Assembly: GCA_963809815.1 (NCBI GenBank) | Contig: CAWELM010000012.1 | Coordinates: 1 to 64,000, forward strand | From: CAVVJA01 sp963809815 | GTDB lineage: Bacteria > Actinomycetota > Actinomycetes > Mycobacteriales > Jatrophihabitantaceae | Reading direction: 5' to 3' | Length of the DNA: 64,000 nt | Part shown: piece by piece, positions 1 to 9,099 of the stretch | Position numbering within the stretch: the stretch's first letter is position 1 | Layout of the letters: each line of letters starts with the position of its first letter | Position numbers and translations under genes: made by a program | The notes under the pieces: model-generated | The model's input: the letters and a program-made list of their open reading frames with translations, nothing else | The model's database searches: none | What the model was told of the DNA's origin: nothing

Positions 1-269
1 ATGAGCTCATCCAACGAGACGGGCAGACACTGTTCGAGATATGCGGCCGATTGGCAATGAAACACGGCCTGAGCTCCTCCCGGCAGGCCATCTCTCAGCA
101 CCTCGAGGTGCTCGAGAGCGCGGGCCTTGTCAACGCGAGGCGGGAAGGCCGGTACAAGTTCCATCACGTCGACACGTCGCCACTGCGCCAGATCGTCGAG
201 CGGTGGCCCACGGACAGGAAGGGGAGCGGCGGTCGTGCGGATCAATCTGACGAGCATCTTCGTGGATGA
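1..269 (+). CDS. ArsR-family winged-helix transcriptional regulator, 5' partial
   Basis: The frame is open from base 3 to the stop at 267-269, so the gene begins outside the window; about 88 codons are present. The visible part holds a recognition helix and wing typical of ArsR/SmtB-type repressors (SRQAISQHLEVLESAGLV followed by the wing segment REGRYKFHHV). No cysteine metal ligands are seen in this part. The 3' end overlaps the next gene by 35 nt, so the two are probably co-transcribed. ArsR-type regulators without metal sites are often paired with a small VOC or SRPBCC protein, which fits here. What it senses cannot be told. Confidence 0.8.
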   Translation, partial: ELIQRDGQTLFEICGRLAMKHGLSSSRQAISQHLEVLESAGLVNARREGRYKFHHVDTSPLRQIVERWPTDRKGSGGRADQSDEHLRG

Positions 270-621
270 TCAAGACAAAGCGCTGCGGTTCTACACCCAG
301 GTGCTCGGGTTCCAGAAGAAGACCGAGGTGCCCGTCGGGGAGTACCGGTGGCTCACGGTGGTCTCACCGGAGGCGCCAGGAGGGCCGGAACTCGTTCTGG
401 AGCCGGAAGGCCATCCCGCTGTCGGCCCGTTCAAGGCGGCACTAGTCCAGGACGGAATCCCGTTTACCTCGTTCGCAGTGGTCGACGTCGAGGCCGAGTA
501 CGAGCGGCTACGCGCCCTCGGGGTGCAGTTCACCCAGGAGCCGTTGTCGATCGGGCCGGTGGCGACCGCAGTCTTGGATGACACCTGCGGAAACCTCATT
601 CAAATCACCGCGCGTGCCTAA
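235..621 (+). CDS. VOC-family (glyoxalase/bleomycin-resistance-type) protein
   Basis: A 128-residue single-domain VOC protein. It opens with the usual beta strand (RINLTSIFVDDQDKALRFY), has the central segment (ELVLEPEGHPA) and ends with the second repeat (LDDTCGNLIQI). I chose the GTG at 235 because VOC homology starts directly after it and the purine-rich AGGAAGGGGAG lies just upstream; the open frame continues further 5' but only as a shadow of the regulator gene. It overlaps that regulator by 35 nt. Family members bind metals and act as lyases, dioxygenases or drug-binding proteins. The substrate is unknown and the regulator pairing suggests an inducible detoxification role. Confidence 0.85.
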   Translation: MRINLTSIFVDDQDKALRFYTQVLGFQKKTEVPVGEYRWLTVVSPEAPGGPELVLEPEGHPAVGPFKAALVQDGIPFTSFAVVDVEAEYERLRALGVQFTQEPLSIGPVATAVLDDTCGNLIQITARA

Positions 622-678
622 TTCGTCGCTCGTTCGTCAGACCATTGCTATTCAGGAGCTGTCCGCCAGGATGGTCTC

Positions 679-2628
679 GTGAGTGCCCCAGTGTCTGCGC
701 CGGCGCCGAGCGCGGAACATCGCGATCAGCACGCGGGTGCGCGGGCCGCGCTAGCGCTCGGCGCACTGGGGGTTGTCTTCGGCGACCTGGGGACCAGCCC
801 GCTCTACACGGTGCAGACCGTTTTCAACCCGAGCGACCCCCATCCGGTGCCGGTCGTCAAGAACAACATCTATGGGGTCATATCGCTGATCTTCTGGTCG
901 GTCACGATCATCGTCACGATCACGTACGTGCTGCTGGTAATGCGGGCGGACAACAACGGCGAGGGCGGCATCATGGCCCTGATCACGTTGATAAGGCGTG
1001 GACGGCCCGCCCGCCGTCGGCGAACGACACTAATCCTCGCTGCCCTGGGCCTTTTCGGCGCCTCGCTGTTCTTCGGCGACAGTATGATCACGCCGGCGAT
1101 CTCGGTGTTGTCGGCGATCGAAGGAGTGAAGGTCGCTGCCCCGTCGCTGGCTGATTTCGTCGTACCAATTACCGCGGTCATCCTGCTCGGCCTGTTCTTG
1201 ATCCAACGGTTGGGGACGGCAAGGGTGGGCAGGCTCTTCGGACCGGTGATGGCCATCTGGTTCGTGACGATCGGTGCCTTCGGGGTACGCGGAATTGTGG
1301 ATCATCCGGCCATCGTCAGAGCGCTCCTGCCCAGCTATGCGTTGGGCTTCCTCGTGAATCACTTCTCGACCGCGTTCTTTTCATTGGCGGCCGTGGTGCT
1401 CGCCGTGACCGGCGCGGAGGCGCTCTATGCGGACATGGGCCACTTCGGCCGAGCGCCGATCAGCCGAGTGTGGCTGCTGATCGTCTTTCCGGCCTGCATG
1501 CTCAGCTATATGGGCCAGGGTGCCCTCGTCCTGGGAGATCCACGCCTCGCCGTTAGCAGTAACCCGTTCTTCCTCCTGCCACCGCACTGGGCCCGCTTGC
1601 CGATGGTGTTTCTCGCCGCTGCGGCCACGGTGATCGCGTCTCAGGCCGTGATCACCGGAGCGTTCTCGCTGACCCAGCAAGCCAGCCAACTCGGATACCT
1701 GCCCCGGCTGCGCATCGTGCATACCTCAGAGAAGACGATGGGGCAGATCTATGTTCCGTGGATCAACTGGGCGCTACTCGTCGCCGTCCTCACGCTCGTA
1801 TTCGCGTTCAAGACCTCGGCCGCTCTGGCCTACGCCTACGGCATGGCAGTGACTGGCACCATCACGATCACCACCCTGCTGTACTTCTACATAGCGCGAC
1901 ATCAGTGGGGGAAACCACTCTGGCTGATCATCCCCGGTGCAGCCGCATTGCTCACAGTCGACCTGCTCTTTCTTGCCGCGAATCTCACCAAGTTCGTCCA
2001 TGGGGCGTGGCTCCCGCTGCTGATCGGCGTCGTGGCTTTCACGGTGTTCACCACCTGGCAGCGCGGTCGGGTATTGGTCACTCGGCTACGCCAGCGTGAC
2101 GAAGGACCGTTGCGTGCGTTCATCGACGCCCTGCCGACCGTGCGGCCTCCACTGCAACGGGTGCCAGGTACCGCGGTGTTTCTCAACCGCGGCAAGGACA
2201 CGACTCCGCTGGCGATGCGCGCCAACGTGGAGCACAACCACGTCTTGCACAAGTACGTCATAGTGCTGTCGATTGAAACGCTGCCGGTGCCGCATGTCAC
2301 CGACGAGCAACGGCTGAGCATTGATCCGCTTGGCTATACCGACGACCACATCAGCTACGTCTCGGCGCGGTTCGGTTACATGGACGAGCCGATCGTCCCG
2401 CCGTTGCTCTCGGAGATCCGCGACGCGGACGTGGAGGGCATCCACGACGACTCCGGCGTCACGTATTTCCTGTCCACTATCGAGATTCATCGAGGTGACA
2501 GCCATGACATGAGCAGCTGGCGGAAGCAGCTGTTCATCGCGACCTCACATGTCACCGCTGACGCGGCCGAATACTTCGGCCTACCCCGCGATCGGACAGT
2601 CATCATGGGATCTCGGATCGACTTATAA
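679..2628 (+). CDS. kup: Kup-type low-affinity potassium transporter
   Basis: A 649-residue K+/H+ symporter of the KUP/HAK/KT family. The N-terminal signature GVVFGDLGTSPLYT is followed by about twelve hydrophobic segments up to residue ~460. A soluble C-terminal region then holds the family motif GTAVFLNRGKDTTPLAMRAN and ends in MGSRIDL. Length and motif order match full-length bacterial Kup. The GTG start at 679 lies a few residues before the conserved core. It is convergent with the ABC permease gene, with only 9 bp between the stops. No riboswitch or clear promoter was found in the 57 bp upstream. Confidence 0.95.
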   Translation: MSAPVSAPAPSAEHRDQHAGARAALALGALGVVFGDLGTSPLYTVQTVFNPSDPHPVPVVKNNIYGVISLIFWSVTIIVTITYVLLVMRADNNGEGGIMALITLIRRGRPARRRRTTLILAALGLFGASLFFGDSMITPAISVLSAIEGVKVAAPSLADFVVPITAVILLGLFLIQRLGTARVGRLFGPVMAIWFVTIGAFGVRGIVDHPAIVRALLPSYALGFLVNHFSTAFFSLAAVVLAVTGAEALYADMGHFGRAPISRVWLLIVFPACMLSYMGQGALVLGDPRLAVSSNPFFLLPPHWARLPMVFLAAAATVIASQAVITGAFSLTQQASQLGYLPRLRIVHTSEKTMGQIYVPWINWALLVAVLTLVFAFKTSAALAYAYGMAVTGTITITTLLYFYIARHQWGKPLWLIIPGAAALLTVDLLFLAANLTKFVHGAWLPLLIGVVAFTVFTTWQRGRVLVTRLRQRDEGPLRAFIDALPTVRPPLQRVPGTAVFLNRGKDTTPLAMRANVEHNHVLHKYVIVLSIETLPVPHVTDEQRLSIDPLGYTDDHISYVSARFGYMDEPIVPPLLSEIRDADVEGIHDDSGVTYFLSTIEIHRGDSHDMSSWRKQLFIATSHVTADAAEYFGLPRDRTVIMGSRIDL

Positions 2629-2637
2629 GGAGGGCGT

Positions 2638-5058
2638 TTACTCGGTGCGCAGTGCGGTGGCCGCCGGCGTAGCACCGGCCCACCCAGCGGGGAGCAACGC
2701 TCCGGCGACGGCGATCAGCACGCCGCCGAACACGAGCAACGCAAGCGTCAGCGGATGGTAGACCGCGATGTCGACGGATGGCAGATGCTCGCCGGTGACG
2801 TTGGCCATCATCGGCAGAACATAGTGATGAACTATGACGCCGACGGGCGCGCCGATCGCGCCGGCGAGCAGCCCGATTCCTGCGACCGATGTGAGGACCA
2901 TCGTGATCGTCTGGCGGGGTGTCATGCCCAGGGACTTGTAGACGCCCAAGTCGTGAACGCGCTCGCGGGTGTCGAGTACCACGCTATTGAGTACGCCCAA
3001 GCCGGCGACGACAACCAGCAAGATCGTGAGCAGCGCGATCAGCGCGTCCATCGCGGCGATCACCTCAGAACTGCTCGTTGCGTTCGGCCGGGCTTCGCCA
3101 CCGATAGGTTGTAGCGCGGCGTTGAGTGCGTCGAGATAGTGGCCGAGGTTCGTTCCGGACTTGACGGCAACGTTGAATGCCTCGGGCCGTGCGTCCAGGC
3201 CAAGGTCGGCCAGCGTGGTCGTGCTGGTCAGCAGATCCATCCCGTCGTCACTGAGCGAGAACACCTCACCGACGATGCGCACCGAGGTGGATCGTCCGGA
3301 GTCGCTGATGGTCACCGTGCCGCCGACCTGCACGCCGGCGGCGGTGAGGAATCGACCGGTCACAACGGCCTGACCGGCGCCGGATAGCCAGTGACCCGAG
3401 ACCATCTGGTGGGTAGCCCAAGAGGAGTCACCTTGATAGGCGATGACGGTGGTCGCCCTGGTGATCCCGGAGACACGCAGTTGCGTCAGGCTCGTGCCGT
3501 AATAGCTGCGGGTGCCAGGCTGCGCGGCGATCACCGCGGCGACAGCCGTCGGATCGGCCTGACCGGTGGGGCCGTTGCCGACCGGTACGTGAACACCCCC
3601 ACCCTTGGATGGACCGCCGACGCCGACCACGACCGCCCCCGCCGAGTCGAGTTCCCGGCCGGTCTCCACGCGGTTGAGCGAAGCGCCGAGGCCGACGGCG
3701 AACGCGACAGCGACCGCGCCGAGAGCGACGGCGGCACCCAGGGAAGCCGATCGAGCCGGCCGGGCAAAGAGCCTGGCCACGCCCAAACTCACCGGACGAG
3801 GGAGCGGCAACCATCCGACCAGACGCTGTGCCCGTCGACCCCGGCCGGCGCGCGGAGTGCGACCGATAGCGATCGCGTCCACCGCCCGCAGTTGGCCGGC
3901 CCGAAGTGCGGGAACCATGGCCGCGATCGCGACCGCGCCAAGGAGGACGGCGGGCACAGCAACGCTGACCCACAACGGGATCGTCAGCGTTGCCGTGCCG
4001 TACGCGTTCTCGGCCGTATTGAGCACTGGAATCGCGAGCAGGTTCCCTGCAACCACGCCGAGGGCGGCGCCCACTGCGGCCGGGATCAGCGCTTGGGCGA
4101 CGTAGGCACGGACGACTTGCCCAGGCGTGAAGCCGACAGCTTTGAGAATGCCGATCCGGCGCGTCGCCGCACCGACGGCGCCGCTGACCACGACGCCGAT
4201 GATCAGCACGGACAGGGCCAGCCCGAGGATGCCGAATGTTGCGACGAAGGGCACGAACGCCCCCGTGTTGGCGTCGTCAAGCTGTTTCACTGCCAGGTAG
4301 GACTGCGTGCCGGTCAGCGCGCCCGCTGGCACAGCCGCGGTCAGCGCCGCGCGATGGGCCGACATCTCGGCATTGGTGCCCGCGTGGGCGAATCGGTAGA
4401 GCATCTGGTAGCTGGCGGCCGTATTGGGGCTGCTCAGCTCGGCCACCTGGGCCGGCGTAGCCCACGCGTCGGCGGTCCGGCTCACCGACCGGGCCACCCC
4501 AACGACAGTCAGGGTCGGCTGGCCCGGTGCGTCCGGAAACCGTAGCTGCTGTACCTCGGGCGGGAGCGACGCACTCGAGTCGACGACGATCTGACCCGGT
4601 CCAGTTGGCCAATGGCCGTGCAGCAAGGTGATGTCGTCCACCGGGCCGCCGGGGTTGCTGCGGCCGACGATGGTGATCGGCTGCAGCGGGATGTCGGCTG
4701 GCACGAACTGGCTGCCTGTTCCGGTATACGGGTTTGCCGTCGTAGCCACGAATGGGCCAGCCAGTGCCGTAACGCCAGGCACGTGCGCAGTTGAGACGAG
4801 TTGCGACGGAGATACCTTCGATCCGTCGAAGTGCGCGGTGAGTTCGGCGCCATGTTGCTGGCCGAACGCGTGGTCGAACGGCGCGTTGGACGCCACCAGG
4901 AGCCCGGCCGCAAGGATCGAGGCGGCGACAGCGACCAGGACGGTCAGGATCATCACGGTGGTCTGAACGCGGCGCCGGCCAACGCCGGCGCGGATCACCT
5001 TGCCTACCGCCTGCACGCGCGAGCCGGGGGATGTGAAAGGGCTCCGTGGTGCGGTCAC
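2638..5058 (-). CDS. FtsX/MacB-type ABC transporter permease
   Basis: An 806-residue permease with two FtsX-type membrane units. There is an N-terminal TM segment (about residues 30-55), a large extracytoplasmic region, three TM segments near the middle (SVLIIGVVVSGAVGAATRRI and the next two), then a second copy of the same plan ending with three TM segments. The phrase RIGILKAVGFTPGQVVRAY in the first half is matched by HDLGVYKSLGMTPRQTITMV in the second, the usual FtsX loop. The GTG start overlaps the stop of the ATPase gene by 4 nt (GTGA), so they are translationally coupled. Such pairs export lipids, peptides or drugs, or work as mechanotransmission devices; the substrate is unknown. The divergent two-component system may control it. 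Confidence 0.9.
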   Translation of the reverse strand: MTAPRSPFTSPGSRVQAVGKVIRAGVGRRRVQTTVMILTVLVAVAASILAAGLLVASNAPFDHAFGQQHGAELTAHFDGSKVSPSQLVSTAHVPGVTALAGPFVATTANPYTGTGSQFVPADIPLQPITIVGRSNPGGPVDDITLLHGHWPTGPGQIVVDSSASLPPEVQQLRFPDAPGQPTLTVVGVARSVSRTADAWATPAQVAELSSPNTAASYQMLYRFAHAGTNAEMSAHRAALTAAVPAGALTGTQSYLAVKQLDDANTGAFVPFVATFGILGLALSVLIIGVVVSGAVGAATRRIGILKAVGFTPGQVVRAYVAQALIPAAVGAALGVVAGNLLAIPVLNTAENAYGTATLTIPLWVSVAVPAVLLGAVAIAAMVPALRAGQLRAVDAIAIGRTPRAGRGRRAQRLVGWLPLPRPVSLGVARLFARPARSASLGAAVALGAVAVAFAVGLGASLNRVETGRELDSAGAVVVGVGGPSKGGGVHVPVGNGPTGQADPTAVAAVIAAQPGTRSYYGTSLTQLRVSGITRATTVIAYQGDSSWATHQMVSGHWLSGAGQAVVTGRFLTAAGVQVGGTVTISDSGRSTSVRIVGEVFSLSDDGMDLLTSTTTLADLGLDARPEAFNVAVKSGTNLGHYLDALNAALQPIGGEARPNATSSSEVIAAMDALIALLTILLVVVAGLGVLNSVVLDTRERVHDLGVYKSLGMTPRQTITMVLTSVAGIGLLAGAIGAPVGVIVHHYVLPMMANVTGEHLPSVDIAVYHPLTLALLVFGGVLIAVAGALLPAGWAGATPAATALRTE

Positions 5059-5744
5059 CGGGCCACCGCCACAGCGGCATCGGTGGCGATGCGGCCGTCG
5101 ACCAGCTCGATGATCCGGGTCGCGCAGGACTCGGCGAGAGCGGGGTCGTGGGTCACCAGCACGATCGTTTGCCCGTCGCGGTTGAGTTCGCCGAGTAGGG
5201 CCTGCACGTCCCGTCCCGACGCGGTGTCCAGTGCGCCGGTCGGCTCATCGGCCAACAGCAACGCAGGGCGGTTTATCAATGCCCGAGCGACCGCCACCCG
5301 CTGGCGTTCGCCGCCCGAGAGCCGGCCCGGGTAGGCGTCGGCGTGCGTCTCGATACCCAGGTACTCCAGCAGCACAGTGGCGCGTCGCCGCGCCTCATCC
5401 CGGGCCAGTCCTGACAATTGGGCAGGTAGCAGCACGTTGTCCCTCACCGTGAGGTCGTCGAGCAGGTTGAAGAACTGGAACACCAGGCCGATCTTGGCGC
5501 GGCGATAGCGGGCCGAGGCCGCTTCGGTCATGCCATCGACGCCTACGCCGTCGACCGTTACCTTGCCCACGCTGGGTTTGTCGAGCCCGGCAATCAGGTT
5601 CAGCAGCGTGGACTTACCGCTGCCGGACGGACCGGTGACGGCGAGCGCCTCACCGGCATCCACTGTCAGCGACACATTGTTCAGCGCCGGTGGGCCGGCC
5701 CCGTAGCTCTTGGTGACATCGCGGATCTCGATGAGTGACGTCAT
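5055..5744 (-). CDS. ABC transporter ATP-binding protein (LolD/MacB type)
   Basis: A 229-residue ATPase. The Walker A motif GPSGSGKST is at residues 38-46, the Q-loop is VFQFFNLLDDLTVRDN, the signature is LSGGERQRVAVARAL, and Walker B plus D-loop is LLLADEPTGALD. It is the energising subunit for the FtsX-type permease encoded immediately downstream (4-nt overlap). I chose the ATG at 5744 because AGGAG lies 9 nt upstream of it and the family start MTSLIEIRDVTKSYG follows. A longer frame reaches 5861 but that extension has no family similarity. Confidence 0.93.
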   Translation of the reverse strand: MTSLIEIRDVTKSYGAGPPALNNVSLTVDAGEALAVTGPSGSGKSTLLNLIAGLDKPSVGKVTVDGVGVDGMTEAASARYRRAKIGLVFQFFNLLDDLTVRDNVLLPAQLSGLARDEARRRATVLLEYLGIETHADAYPGRLSGGERQRVAVARALINRPALLLADEPTGALDTASGRDVQALLGELNRDGQTIVLVTHDPALAESCATRIIELVDGRIATDAAVAVAR

Positions 5745-5947
5745 GGCTGGACGCTCCTGGGTCGGTTTGGTGGTTGGCCCGACGCTAAGTACGGCCAGGC
5801 GTTGGAGGCGTCGCCCGCGGTGACCAAATCGGCCGCCCCGCCAGGCTGAATTCCCCGTCATGTCATCCCAGCGATGTACGCCGAGGATGTAGTGGTTTCA
5901 TCACGAATAGGGACGCCGTCGGCCCGGCGAATTGCCACACTGGAGGC

Positions 5948-7216
5948 GTGAAGCAGACGCTGCTCGCCGAACGGTGGCGCGCCGGCAAGACGACGCTGCT
6001 TCGCGCAGCCGGCCCGCCACCCCGCCCATCCCGGGCCGCGCAGATCGCCGACGCGGCGCTGGGCATCGTGATGGCCGCCGCCACTCTGAACTACACACTA
6101 AAGGGCGGCGATGCGCCGATCGGGCCCAAACCGCTACCACCTATTCCCGGCTTCGTCCCTGAGACGTTGCCCAGCACCGGAAACGTCGGACCGTTACAGG
6201 TGATTCTGGCGATGGCGTCCGGGTTGGCGCTGGCTTTCCGACGCCGCTTCCCGCTGGCCACATTCTGGGTGGTACTCGCCGCGACCCTGTTGCTGCATGT
6301 AGGAGTGCGTGACACAGACAGCGCGCTACTTACGTTCGCGTCCTGCCTGATCGCCGCTTACAGCGCGGCGATGTACAGCCCGTACCGCGTGGCCGCGATC
6401 ACGAGCATCGTCATCGGGGCCGGCCTGATCGGAGTGCGCCACGATGCGACCGTTCCGCAGGTCACCGCCGGCTACGTTCCTTTTCTCATCATCATCGGGA
6501 TTGGCCTCGCCGCCAACACAGCGCACACCTGGAAGCAGCGCCTGACGTCGGTGCAGGCCGAGCAGGAGGCCTCGACCCGGCAGGCCGTCGAACACGAACG
6601 TGCCCGTATCGCGCGCGAACTTCACGACGTGGTGACCCACAATGTCGCGGTCATGGTTGTGCAGGCCGGGGCAGCGCGAAAAGTGATCGACGCGTCGCCT
6701 GACCAGGCGCGAAGGTCTCTGTTGGCCGTCGAGGCCGGCGGCCGGGCGGCGATGGCCGAGCTGCGACATGTGATGGGCCTGTTGACCATGAGCGGGGATG
6801 GCCCGGAACCGATCGACCTTGTTCCCCAGCCGAGTCTCGACCAACTCCCGGAACTAGCGGGTCGCGTTCGCGCCACTGGCGTCCCGGTCGAGCTGACGGT
6901 GACCGGCACTCCGGCTCCGCTTCCTGCGGGTGTAGATCTGGCCGCGTACCGCGTTGTGCAGGAAGCATTGACCAACACGGTCAAATACGCGCCCGGCGCG
7001 CATGTGCAGATCAACGTCGATTACGGCCCGGAGTCGTTGCGGGTCGAAGTCGTCGACACCGGAGCTACCTCCTCCGTCGCCCCGGACGTCCCTGGCAATG
7101 GCCGCGGCCTGATCGGCCTACGTGAGCGCCTCGCGCTCTACGGCGGCACCTTGCAGAGCGGCATCCGCCCCACCGGCGGTTACCGCGTGAGCGCAACCAT
7201 CCCGGTCGCGCGATGA
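5948..7216 (+). CDS. Sensor histidine kinase (NarX/DesK-like, HisKA_3)
   Basis: A 422-residue membrane kinase. The first ~200 residues hold several hydrophobic segments with short loops, so sensing is probably within or close to the membrane. The dimerisation/phosphoacceptor motif ERARIARELHDVVTHNVAVM places the phosphorylated histidine at residue 226. The HATPase domain follows, with the N-box VQEALTNTVKYAPGAH and the glycine-rich motif GNGRGLIGLRERLALYGG. The start codon overlaps the response regulator pair arrangement downstream (4-nt ATGA overlap). The GTG at 5948 has GGAGG only one base upstream, too close for normal initiation, so the true start may lie slightly downstream or the message may be leaderless. 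It is divergent from the ABC exporter, its likely target. Confidence 0.9.
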   Translation: MKQTLLAERWRAGKTTLLRAAGPPPRPSRAAQIADAALGIVMAAATLNYTLKGGDAPIGPKPLPPIPGFVPETLPSTGNVGPLQVILAMASGLALAFRRRFPLATFWVVLAATLLLHVGVRDTDSALLTFASCLIAAYSAAMYSPYRVAAITSIVIGAGLIGVRHDATVPQVTAGYVPFLIIIGIGLAANTAHTWKQRLTSVQAEQEASTRQAVEHERARIARELHDVVTHNVAVMVVQAGAARKVIDASPDQARRSLLAVEAGGRAAMAELRHVMGLLTMSGDGPEPIDLVPQPSLDQLPELAGRVRATGVPVELTVTGTPAPLPAGVDLAAYRVVQEALTNTVKYAPGAHVQINVDYGPESLRVEVVDTGATSSVAPDVPGNGRGLIGLRERLALYGGTLQSGIRPTGGYRVSATIPVAR

Positions 7217-7944
7217 CCGTGGCCGCGGCGCAGCCGCTGAGGGTCGTCGTGGCCGACGATCAGGCCCTCGTACGAACCGGGTTCGCCATGATTCTCGGAG
7301 CGGACGGAATAGACGTCGTCGCCGAGGCGAGTAACGGCGCGCAGGCCGTCGATGCCGTCCGGCGCACGCGACCCGACGTGGTGCTCATGGACATCCGGAT
7401 GCCCGAGATGGATGGCCTGGAGGCCACCCGTCGCATCCTCACCGGATCACCAAGCGGCGCGCCCCGGGTGATCATTCTCACCACCTACGACCTGGACCAG
7501 TACGTCTACGCCGCGCTCCGGGCCGGCGCGAGTGGATTCCTGCTCAAAGACGTCCCGCCCGAGCACCTGGTCGCCGCGGTCCGGTTGGTGCGCTCTGGTG
7601 ACGCTCTGCTTGCCCCCGCGATAACCCGCCGGCTCGTGGAGCGCTTCGCCTCCCGTGATGCTCAGGCCACCACGCTGCACCGCGATCTGTCGACGCTCAC
7701 TCCTCGCGAGCTGGAAGTCCTTCAGATGTTGGCCAAAGGGCTCAGCAACGCTGAACTCGCCGCCCGATTCCAGCTCAGCGACGCGACCGTGAAGAGCCAC
7801 GTGGCCCGGATCCTGGCCAAGCTTCACCTCCGCGACCGCGCGCAGGCCGTCGTCGTCGCGTACGAAACCGGACTGATCACGCCAGGCGGAGCGCGCCCGG
7901 CCACAGGGTCACCAACAGGTTCCGGTAACTCATCCCCTTCCTGA
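7213..7944 (+). CDS. NarL/LuxR-family response regulator
   Basis: A 243-residue regulator. The receiver domain (about residues 8-125) has the acidic pair near the start (VVADDQ), the phosphoacceptor in VVLMDIRMPEMDG (Asp60) and the conserved lysine in GFLLKDVPPEHL. The C-terminal LuxR-type HTH is LTPRELEVLQMLAKGLSNAELA followed by LSDATVKSHVARIL. It is translationally coupled to the upstream kinase by ATGA. The last 120 nt overlap, antisense, the 3' end of the LLM oxidoreductase gene. It probably regulates the divergent ABC genes. Confidence 0.93.
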   Translation: MTVAAAQPLRVVVADDQALVRTGFAMILGADGIDVVAEASNGAQAVDAVRRTRPDVVLMDIRMPEMDGLEATRRILTGSPSGAPRVIILTTYDLDQYVYAALRAGASGFLLKDVPPEHLVAAVRLVRSGDALLAPAITRRLVERFASRDAQATTLHRDLSTLTPRELEVLQMLAKGLSNAELAARFQLSDATVKSHVARILAKLHLRDRAQAVVVAYETGLITPGGARPATGSPTGSGNSSPS

Positions 7945-8972
7945 CTGCACCAGGGTTGGCCATCATCGTCCAAGATCACGACCGATCCAGCCGGACCAGT
8001 GAGATTGCCTTGGCTCCGATTCGCCCGGCCGGCTGGATTACCGAGCGTGCCGACGATCTCGGCGATCGTGGGAAAGTCCCGATCGGGGGCAACGAAGTAG
8101 GACAGGCCGAACCGTTCGCGGCGGGCATCAACGTCATCGCGGATCTGGGAGACGCTGCCGATGAAGATCGTCGGCATTTGCCACACGGTTTCGCAGTCGA
8201 TCCCACTCCAGCCCCGGCCGGCGATGAGATCTTCAGTCGCTGACCGTCGGTTAGCGACGATGCTGAACGTTGCAAATGCGCTGAGCTCCAGGTTCGGGAA
8301 TCGGTCACCAGCCACCGATTGAAGGAGCCGCACCTTCTGATCTAGCGCCGCCGGCGACCGCGCGGATGCGTCGTCCTGATCTTCGGTGCCCCGGATGGGG
8401 GATGGGAGCAGTCCGACGATGTCGGCGTGGCGAGCCGCGAGCCGAAGCATCCGCGGACCGCCGGCACCAACCAGTAGACGAGGCACGTCACGAGGCCCGG
8501 GCAGCACATCCAAGTCGAGGCCGTCGATCTGGTACCACCGGCCGGAATGGTGAACCGCGTTTCCGGCGAGCAGATCCTTCATGATCGTGAGCGATTCTTC
8601 GAGCCGGTCGATACGCTCGGAGGCGGCGCCGAATGTGATCCCGGCCGCCTGGTACTCCGGCTCGTACCAGCCGGCGCCGATGCCGAGTTCGAATCGACCA
8701 CCGGACAGGTGGTGCAAAGTAGCGGCCTCATGGGCCACCAGAGCGGGATGCCGGAAGTCGTTGGACAGGACAAGCGTGCCAATGGTCAGGCGCGTCGTTA
8801 CCGCCGCCGCTGCCGCGAGAGCGCTGAACGGCGCCAACTGTCGACCGAAAGCAGCGGCTGAAAAGTGATCCCGGATAAGCAGTGAATTGATTCCTGCCTC
8901 TTCGATGCGGCGCGCCTGGTCGGCCCAAGCCGAGCCGTCGAGGACCGTCTCGCTTACCACGCCGAACCGCAT
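7824..8972 (-). CDS. LLM-class F420-dependent oxidoreductase (TIGR03621-like) with a C-terminal extension
   Basis: A luciferase-like alpha/beta-barrel enzyme. The core starts MRFGVVSETVLDGSAW, continues with NSLLIRDHF, LTIGTLVLSNDFRHPALVAHEAA and the signature GGRFELGIGAGWYEPEY, and ends near residue 313 (FPTIAEIVGTLGNP). Enzymes of this subgroup use the deazaflavin F420 for hydride transfer; the substrate is unknown. The frame runs about 69 codons past the expected family end and finishes inside the 3' end of the response regulator gene (antisense overlap of 121 nt). The extension is proline/glycine-rich and looks like read-through after loss of an earlier stop. I chose the ATG at 8972; a GTG at 8984 is an alternative. 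Confidence 0.85.
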   Translation of the reverse strand: MRFGVVSETVLDGSAWADQARRIEEAGINSLLIRDHFSAAAFGRQLAPFSALAAAAAVTTRLTIGTLVLSNDFRHPALVAHEAATLHHLSGGRFELGIGAGWYEPEYQAAGITFGAASERIDRLEESLTIMKDLLAGNAVHHSGRWYQIDGLDLDVLPGPRDVPRLLVGAGGPRMLRLAARHADIVGLLPSPIRGTEDQDDASARSPAALDQKVRLLQSVAGDRFPNLELSAFATFSIVANRRSATEDLIAGRGWSGIDCETVWQMPTIFIGSVSQIRDDVDARRERFGLSYFVAPDRDFPTIAEIVGTLGNPAGRANRSQGNLTGPAGSVVILDDDGQPWCSQEGDELPEPVGDPVAGRAPPGVISPVSYATTTACARSRR

Positions 8973-9099
8973 CGGGTTACTCACCCGCTGACCATAACGA
9001 CACGCCCAGTTCCGCGATACCAGCGAGCGGCTACGGACGATCTCGACCGATCCCGCGATGGGGATAGCGCTGGATCGGCCCGTGGTAACACACTGCGGT

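Noticed and set aside
3391..4545. 384-codon open frame on the plus strand inside the ABC permease gene
   Set aside because: It is antisense to a clearly conserved permease; composition (Arg, Gly, Asp-rich, no motif) is that of a high-GC shadow frame.
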